A stretch of DNA of 64,000 nucleotides, taken from assembly GCF_021728395.1 (NCBI RefSeq), contig NZ_JAKKCM010000014.1, positions 43,568-107,567 on the forward strand, given 5' to 3'. This stretch comes from Vibrio sp. J1-1. GTDB lineage: Bacteria; Pseudomonadota; Gammaproteobacteria; Enterobacterales; Vibrionaceae. The position numbers and the translations under genes are program-made. Below the pieces are notes generated by a model. That model was not told the origin of the DNA and searched no databases. It saw only the letters and a list, made by a program, of their open reading frames with translations. This document shows positions 59,451 through 64,000 of this stretch, one piece after another (the stretch's first letter is position 1; each line of letters begins with the position of its first letter).

Positions 59451-60713
59451 CTATTGGTATGCTGGGAAATCACGACATAGTGACTGAACTTTGCTTCCTA
59501 CCACTTCAATCGTACTTGCAAGCGCTTGCGGGTCATCAAGTACATCTAGAATGTCTGAGATCCAACCTGCCAGCAGTTCACACTCAGATTCTTTGAAGCC
59601 ACGTGTTGTGATGACTGGTGTACCAATGCGCAGGCCTGAAGTAACGAACGGAGACTGTGGATCGTCCGGTACAGCATTTTTGTTTACGGTAATACCCGCC
59701 AAACCTAGCGCCGCGTCTGCCGCTTTACCTGTCAGTTTCTGACGGATTAGGCTCAATAGGAACAGGTGGTTATCTGTGCCGCCAGAGACAACGTCGAAAC
59801 CGCGTTCGATAAATACTTTCGCCATCACTTGTGCGTTAGCGACAACTTGTTTTTGGTATTCAACAAACTCTGGTTCTAACGCCTCTTTAAACGCCACTGC
59901 TTTTGCAGCAATAACGTGCATTAGCGGGCCACCTTGACCACCTGGGAAAACTGCAGAGTTGATCTTTTTCTCTAGCTCAGCATCGCGAGAGACAATCAAA
60001 CCACCACGTGGACCACGCAGAGTTTTGTGCGTTGTGGTTGTTACGACATCAGCGAAAGGAACAGGGTTTGGATAAACACCGGCTGCAACCAATCCCGCTA
60101 CGTGAGCCATATCAACGAATAGGTAAGCGCCAACTTTGTCCGCGATATCACGGAAGCGTTGCCAATCAACGACGCGTGAGTATGCTGAGAACCCAGCAAC
60201 GATCATTTTAGGCTTGTGCTCAAGAGCAAGTTGCTCAACTTGTTCGTAGTCGATTTCGCCGGTTTCAGCGTTTAGACCGTATTGAACAGCGTTATAAATT
60301 TTGCCTGAAAAGTTAACGTGTGAACCGTGAGTCAAGTGACCACCGTGAGCAAGGCTCATGCCCAATACTGTGTCACCTGGTTCACAAAGAGCCATGTACA
60401 CGGCAGCGTTTGCTTGTGACCCTGAGTGTGGTTGTACGTTCGCGTATTCTGCACCGAACAGTTGCTTTGCACGTTCGATTGCCAATTCTTCTACTTCATC
60501 AACATACTTACAGCCACCGTAGTATCTTTTTGCCGGGTAACCCTCAGCGTATTTATTGGTTAGTTTACTACCTTGAGCTTGCATCACTCGTGGGCTGGTG
60601 TAGTTTTCAGAAGCAATCAGCTCGATGTGGTCTTCTTGTCTCTGTTCTTCTTTTACAATCGCCGACCATAGTTCACTGTCGTACGCTTCGATGTTTTGAG
60701 TAGTGTTAAACAT
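59451..60713 (-). CDS. glyA: Serine hydroxymethyltransferase
   Basis: This PLP enzyme makes serine from glycine and 5,10-methylene-tetrahydrofolate, or the reverse. The 420 residues show [20 protein letters not shown], the HVAGLVAAG stretch and the PLP lysine in [14 protein letters not shown]. As the first gene of the sox-purU-sdaA run it is probably a betaine-dedicated copy rather than the housekeeping one. It would combine the glycine and C1 unit released by sarcosine oxidase. Confidence 0.97.
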   Translation of the reverse strand: MFNTTQNIEAYDSELWSAIVKEEQRQEDHIELIASENYTSPRVMQAQGSKLTNKYAEGYPAKRYYGGCKYVDEVEELAIERAKQLFGAEYANVQPHSGSQANAAVYMALCEPGDTVLGMSLAHGGHLTHGSHVNFSGKIYNAVQYGLNAETGEIDYEQVEQLALEHKPKMIVAGFSAYSRVVDWQRFRDIADKVGAYLFVDMAHVAGLVAAGVYPNPVPFADVVTTTTHKTLRGPRGGLIVSRDAELEKKINSAVFPGGQGGPLMHVIAAKAVAFKEALEPEFVEYQKQVVANAQVMAKVFIERGFDVVSGGTDNHLFLLSLIRQKLTGKAADAALGLAGITVNKNAVPDDPQSPFVTSGLRIGTPVITTRGFKESECELLAGWISDILDVLDDPQALASTIEVVGSKVQSLCRDFPAYQ

Positions 60714-60894
60714 ATCTTCTCCTTGATACTGGAATCTCGCTTCCCTGTTTAGGCATCAGGTTTGCCGCACGACATTGAATTCAAAATCGTTACAATGAAA
60801 ACCTAATCGACAACTCAATAGTAATTAATTCGTAATATAGCGCTTGCGTAAATACGACAAAATCTGCGGATTTGCGACATGATTTAATTTATTT
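60714..60894. promoter_or_regulatory. Promoter region of the glyA-sox operon
   Basis: The region contains TGCGTAAATACGACA (60845-60859) and TGCGGATTTGCGACA (60865-60879), a TGCG-N6-CGACA pair 20 bp apart. A related CGACATTGA lies at 60770-60778. Direct repeats about 20-21 bp apart are typical of AraC-family activator sites, so GbdR is a candidate. Confidence 0.45.
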
Positions 60895-60900
60895 TTAAAT

Positions 60901-60925
60901 AAAAAAAGCAGAGCTTGCGCTCTGC
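60901..60925 (-). terminator. Terminator downstream of gbcB
   Basis: On the reverse strand GCAGAGC, GCAA loop, GCTCTGC and then seven T. It isolates the glyA-sox operon from transcripts coming through gbcB. Confidence 0.92.
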
Positions 60926-61032
60926 CAAAATCCCGATAGAAATCAATAAGTCTTGTTATATACACCTCCTTGTCTACATCCCAAAAATCATTATTAATAC
61001 ATTTATTAACAATGATTTTTAGAGCACAACAA

Positions 61033-61106
61033 TTCAGTTCTTAATTCAAATAAATGAGCGTTATAATTTCATTTATTGACACTTATTCTTTGAATTAAGT
61101 ACTGAA
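61033..61106. repeat. Long AT-rich inverted repeat after gbcB
   Basis: TTCAGTTCTTAATTCAAA (61033-61050) pairs with TTTGAATTAAGTACTGAA (61089-61106) with one mismatch. AATAAATGA / TCATTTATT is nested inside. The element starts 29 bp beyond the gbcB stop on the gbcB strand. A second repeat, AAAAATCATT / AATGATTTTT, lies at 60983-61020. Confidence 0.7.
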
Positions 61107-61134
61107 GTTAAGGTTGTGAGTTTTTACTATTTGA

Positions 61135-62262
61135 TTAGCATTCGATAACAACGTTTCCGTTAGGAACACTACAGCAAGAAAGAATGTAGCCATCTGCGAC
61201 ATCGTCATCGGTAATACCGCCGTTGTGGCTCATTTCTACATCACCACTGACTTTCTTAACCTTACATGTACCGCAAATACCCATACCACAAGCTTTTGGA
61301 ATGGTAAGTCCTGCTTTGGCCGCGGCAGCATGGACTGTTTCACCCGGCGCGACCTGAACTTGCTTGTCGCTTTCAGTAAACATGACTTCGATTAGATCGC
61401 TTTCAGTCAATAGTTCCGCTTCTTCTGCTGCAATTTCAGCATCTTGAACCGCTTGTTCTTCTACGCCCGCAGGAGCCTCACCAAATGCTTCTTCATGGTA
61501 GTGCTCCATGTTGAAACCTAATTTGACAAGGATAGATTTTACCGCGCGCATGTATGGCGTCGGACCACAACAGAAAATCTCGCGTTCATGCAAATCTGGC
61601 GTGATCATCAATAGCTTGATGTCATCTAAATACCCACGGTATCCCGACCAGTTTTGCCCTGACTCCAAACGCTCACAAATTAGATGCAGGTGGAAGTTAG
61701 AGATGCGAGATGACATAAATTCAAGCTCACGATGGAAGATGATGTCTCGTGGCGTTCGAGCACTGTGCACGAAAGTAACATCGACGTCGCTATTGGTATC
61801 GTATATCCAGCGAGCCATAGACATTAGCGGCGTTACACCTACCCCACCAGATAGTAGAAGTACTTTCTCTGCAGGGAAGTCAATGCTGTTAAATGCCCCA
61901 ACCGGTCCATGGACAGCTAATTCAGAGCCTTCTTCGAGATTGTCATGGATCCAGTTAGAAACAAATCCACCCGGAACACGCTTTACCGTGATCGAAAAGC
62001 TATAAGGGACCGACGGTGAACTCGAAATGGTGTAAGAGCGGAAAACTTGCTCCCCTTCTATCTCAAGCTCAAGCGTGACAAACTGACCAGGCTTAAAGAA
62101 AAACATGATCGGCTGTTCAGCCATAAAACAGAATGTTTTGGTGTCCCAAGTTTCTTGAATGGTTTTAACGCAACGAACTGCGTGACGACCGTTATCCCAA
62201 ATTTGAGTTTCAACAGGTATAAAAGAGCCACTGGTGGCTAGTGAGTTCATTGGGGTATTCAT
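61135..62262 (-). CDS. gbcB: Glycine betaine demethylase reductase subunit
   Basis: GbcB feeds electrons from NAD(P)H to the Rieske oxygenase GbcA. The 375 residues form a ferredoxin reductase (FAD-binding FRSYTISSSPS; NAD motif LLSGGVGVTPLMSMARW) with a C-terminal plant-type ferredoxin. The 2Fe-2S cysteines are seen in CGMGICGTC and in SCCSVP. A linker rich in Glu and Ala (about 265-295) joins the two. It is divergent from gbcA. Confidence 0.93.
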   Translation of the reverse strand: MNTPMNSLATSGSFIPVETQIWDNGRHAVRCVKTIQETWDTKTFCFMAEQPIMFFFKPGQFVTLELEIEGEQVFRSYTISSSPSVPYSFSITVKRVPGGFVSNWIHDNLEEGSELAVHGPVGAFNSIDFPAEKVLLLSGGVGVTPLMSMARWIYDTNSDVDVTFVHSARTPRDIIFHRELEFMSSRISNFHLHLICERLESGQNWSGYRGYLDDIKLLMITPDLHEREIFCCGPTPYMRAVKSILVKLGFNMEHYHEEAFGEAPAGVEEQAVQDAEIAAEEAELLTESDLIEVMFTESDKQVQVAPGETVHAAAAKAGLTIPKACGMGICGTCKVKKVSGDVEMSHNGGITDDDVADGYILSCCSVPNGNVVIEC

Positions 62263-62576
62263 ATCCGGCTTCTCCGCAACGGTGTATTTGGTGGATTCCC
62301 TCCATGGGTTGTGCTTATTTTGGTTATTATTGACTATTCGAGTTATCCATTAACGACACGGAGTTATCCAAAACGGTCACGTAAGGGAAAATAGTTTATT
62401 GCGTGTCTTAAATAGGCTCACTCAATGTCGCATTTAGACCACTTCTTAACATGCCAATAATGGCAGGATATCTGCGAGCCAAACATTTACCCACTATTAG
62501 TAAGGCTGTTGGCCAAAAACGCATGGAAGCCCCCTAGTAGGGCGTATCGTCCACATTTTCTAGAAGAAGATAGACA
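62263..62576. promoter_or_regulatory. Divergent gbcB / gbcA control region
   Basis: This 314-bp region holds a 10-bp direct repeat GAGTTATCCA at 62340 and 62361 (21 bp apart), a TGCCA-N4-TGGCA palindrome at 62452-62465, and TGTCGCA at 62426-62432, whose complement TGCGACA also occurs before glyA. These are candidate sites for the GbdR-like activator. Confidence 0.5.
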
Positions 62577-63836
62577 ATGACACAAAACGATATTCTCAAC
62601 ATCAGTTACTCGAGCTTAGAAGTAGCACGAGCAGAAATGAAAAAAATGCTCGAAGAGCGTCGTATTAATTATTCACTACCGCGTCCGTTATATAACGATC
62701 CACTTCTATTCAAAATTGATGTAGAAGAGATCTTTCAGAAGGAGTGGTTATTCGTTGGCATGACGAGTGAAATACCGTCAAAAGGCGACTACTTTACTGT
62801 AGAGATCGCGCAAAGCCCTGTCCTTATCGTCCGTGACGCTGATGGACAAGTTAACGCGTTCCACAATACGTGTCGTCACCGTGGTTCTCGTATTTGCTTA
62901 GAGCACAGAGGGAAAGTGGCCAATTTAGTTTGTCCATATCACCAGTGGACATACGATACGAAAGGTAACTTGCTATTCGCTGGCACTGAGATGGGCGATG
63001 AGTTTGATATGCAGAAGCACAAACTTAAACCTGTTCACTGCAAAACGGCGGGTGGCTTTATCTTTATCTGCCTTGGTGAACAGCCACCAGAATCAGATTT
63101 TGATGAGTTCCTAGCAACACTTGAAGAATACATGGAACCGTACGACGTTGAGAATACCAAGCTTGCCGTTGAGTCGAACATGTATGAAAAAGCGAACTGG
63201 AAACTTGTTCTAGAAAACAACCGTGAATGTTACCACTGTTCAGGTAGCCACCCAGAACTACTGAACACGCTTCTGGAGTGGGATGACACGAACGATCCAC
63301 GTGCTCCAAAAGAGTTCTTAGATTACTACGAGCGTATGGCTGCGGAATGGGATGCAGAATCGATCCCGCACGAGCATAAAAAATACGGTCGAAGAAACCG
63401 TTTGGTGCGCATGCCTTTGAAAGAAGGTACGTCTGTAATGACCATCGATGGCTCGGCCAGTTCACAAAAACTGCTAGGCCGTATCAAGAATGACAAGTTG
63501 GGTTCTTTGCGTATTTTGCATCTACCTAACTCGTGGAACCACATGCAAAGCGATCACTTCATCGTTTTCCGCGTTCTGCCAATCTCAGCGCAAGAATCGA
63601 TGGTAACGACCAAGTGGTTTGTTCACAAAGACGCGATTGAAGGTGTGGATTACGATCCAGAAAACCTACGTCGTGTTTGGGATGCAACAAACGAGCAGGA
63701 CCGTCGACTTGGTGAAGAGAACCAACGTGGTATCAACTCGCTAAGCTACGAACCAGGGCCTTACTCTGAAACCTTTGAGTTTGGTGTCATTGATTTCGTC
63801 AACTGGTACGCAGAACGAATCCAGGAAAAGTTGTAA
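62577..63836 (+). CDS. gbcA: Glycine betaine demethylase oxygenase subunit (Rieske)
   Basis: GbcA uses O2 and electrons from GbcB to remove one methyl group from glycine betaine, giving dimethylglycine and formaldehyde. The 419 residues have a Rieske domain (about 50-160) with the 2Fe-2S ligands in CRHRGS and CPYHQW. The catalytic domain has the mononuclear iron region ENNRECYHCSGSHPEL. Length and motifs match GbcA. It is a single gene, divergent from gbcB. Confidence 0.94.
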   Translation: MTQNDILNISYSSLEVARAEMKKMLEERRINYSLPRPLYNDPLLFKIDVEEIFQKEWLFVGMTSEIPSKGDYFTVEIAQSPVLIVRDADGQVNAFHNTCRHRGSRICLEHRGKVANLVCPYHQWTYDTKGNLLFAGTEMGDEFDMQKHKLKPVHCKTAGGFIFICLGEQPPESDFDEFLATLEEYMEPYDVENTKLAVESNMYEKANWKLVLENNRECYHCSGSHPELLNTLLEWDDTNDPRAPKEFLDYYERMAAEWDAESIPHEHKKYGRRNRLVRMPLKEGTSVMTIDGSASSQKLLGRIKNDKLGSLRILHLPNSWNHMQSDHFIVFRVLPISAQESMVTTKWFVHKDAIEGVDYDPENLRRVWDATNEQDRRLGEENQRGINSLSYEPGPYSETFEFGVIDFVNWYAERIQEKL

Positions 63837-63940
63837 TTAGCTTTGCTCCCTGACAAAAGCCTCATCCTACGATGCAACGTAGTTCACTTAAGCGGAGCTG
63901 CCTTGCGATTAACAGGATATCGGGTCTTTGATATTTTTAC

Positions 63941-63970
63941 CGCCCTAGGCCTATTAGGCTTAGGGCGTTT
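63941..63970 (+). terminator. Terminator after gbcA
   Basis: CGCCCTAGGC and GGCTTAGGGCG pair with one mismatch around a short loop, followed by TTT. It starts about 105 bp after the gbcA stop, so gbcA appears to be monocistronic. Confidence 0.7.
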
Positions 63971-64000
63971 GTCTATAAAAAGGATAGACAAGTCGCCACG

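Overview
The window reads as part of a Vibrio chromosome, most likely the second chromosome of a marine species near the Harveyi or natriegens group. This is judged from gene families and gene order only; no search was run. Gene density is high and the tRNAs are gammaproteobacterial in type. There is a group 2 Mrp antiporter with a fused A/B subunit and a complete glycine betaine catabolic cluster. I see no insertion sequence, prophage, CRISPR array or Vibrio attC (VCR) repeat.

Layout. 1-1021: start of a ribose operon (rbsA fragment, rbsD) behind two perfect RbsR-type operators. 1022-7109: a GGDEF/EAL sensor protein, a small four-cysteine protein, a Nudix hydrolase, an L,D-transpeptidase-like exported protein, two unknown exported proteins and a DUF4136 lipoprotein. 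7512-12119: tRNA-Gly, then norR divergent from norVW (anaerobic NO detoxification), with a sigma-54 promoter and three NorR-type sites between them. 12315-14879: a methyltransferase, then a small stress-like group (glutaredoxin-MauE fusion, a 39-codon basic ORF, a coiled-coil protein). 15539-19789: a giant proline-rich PKD-type lipoprotein and a PagL-like outer-membrane enzyme. 20344-27048: acetate kinase, a second GGDEF/EAL protein, the DEAD-box helicase DeaD and an HD-GYP response regulator. 27068-32971: a 1967-residue hybrid kinase with seven PAS domains, just upstream of the HD-GYP gene. 33165-38729: the Mrp Na+/H+ antiporter operon. 38945-44757: zinc-ribbon protein, tandem universal stress protein, RNase II, DUF3024 protein, PstS-like binding protein, MaoC dehydratase. 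45083-45322: tRNA-Ser and a degenerate tRNA-like remnant. 45527-49990: galETKM with a well-preserved gal promoter. 50672-63836: a GbdR-like regulator and the betaine cluster.

How the genes work together. GbcAB removes the first methyl group of glycine betaine. SoxBDAG oxidises sarcosine to glycine and passes the methyl carbon to tetrahydrofolate. GlyA joins glycine and the C1 unit to serine, SdaA makes pyruvate from serine, and PurU releases surplus C1 as formate. The enzyme for the dimethylglycine step (DgcAB) is absent from the window. Cyclic-di-GMP turnover is a second theme: two GGDEF/EAL proteins and one HD-GYP regulator lie within 27 kb. The least explained parts are the coiled-coil/microprotein/glutaredoxin-MauE group, the exported protein pair at 5.6-6.5 kb, the giant lipoprotein and the 62-residue cysteine protein.
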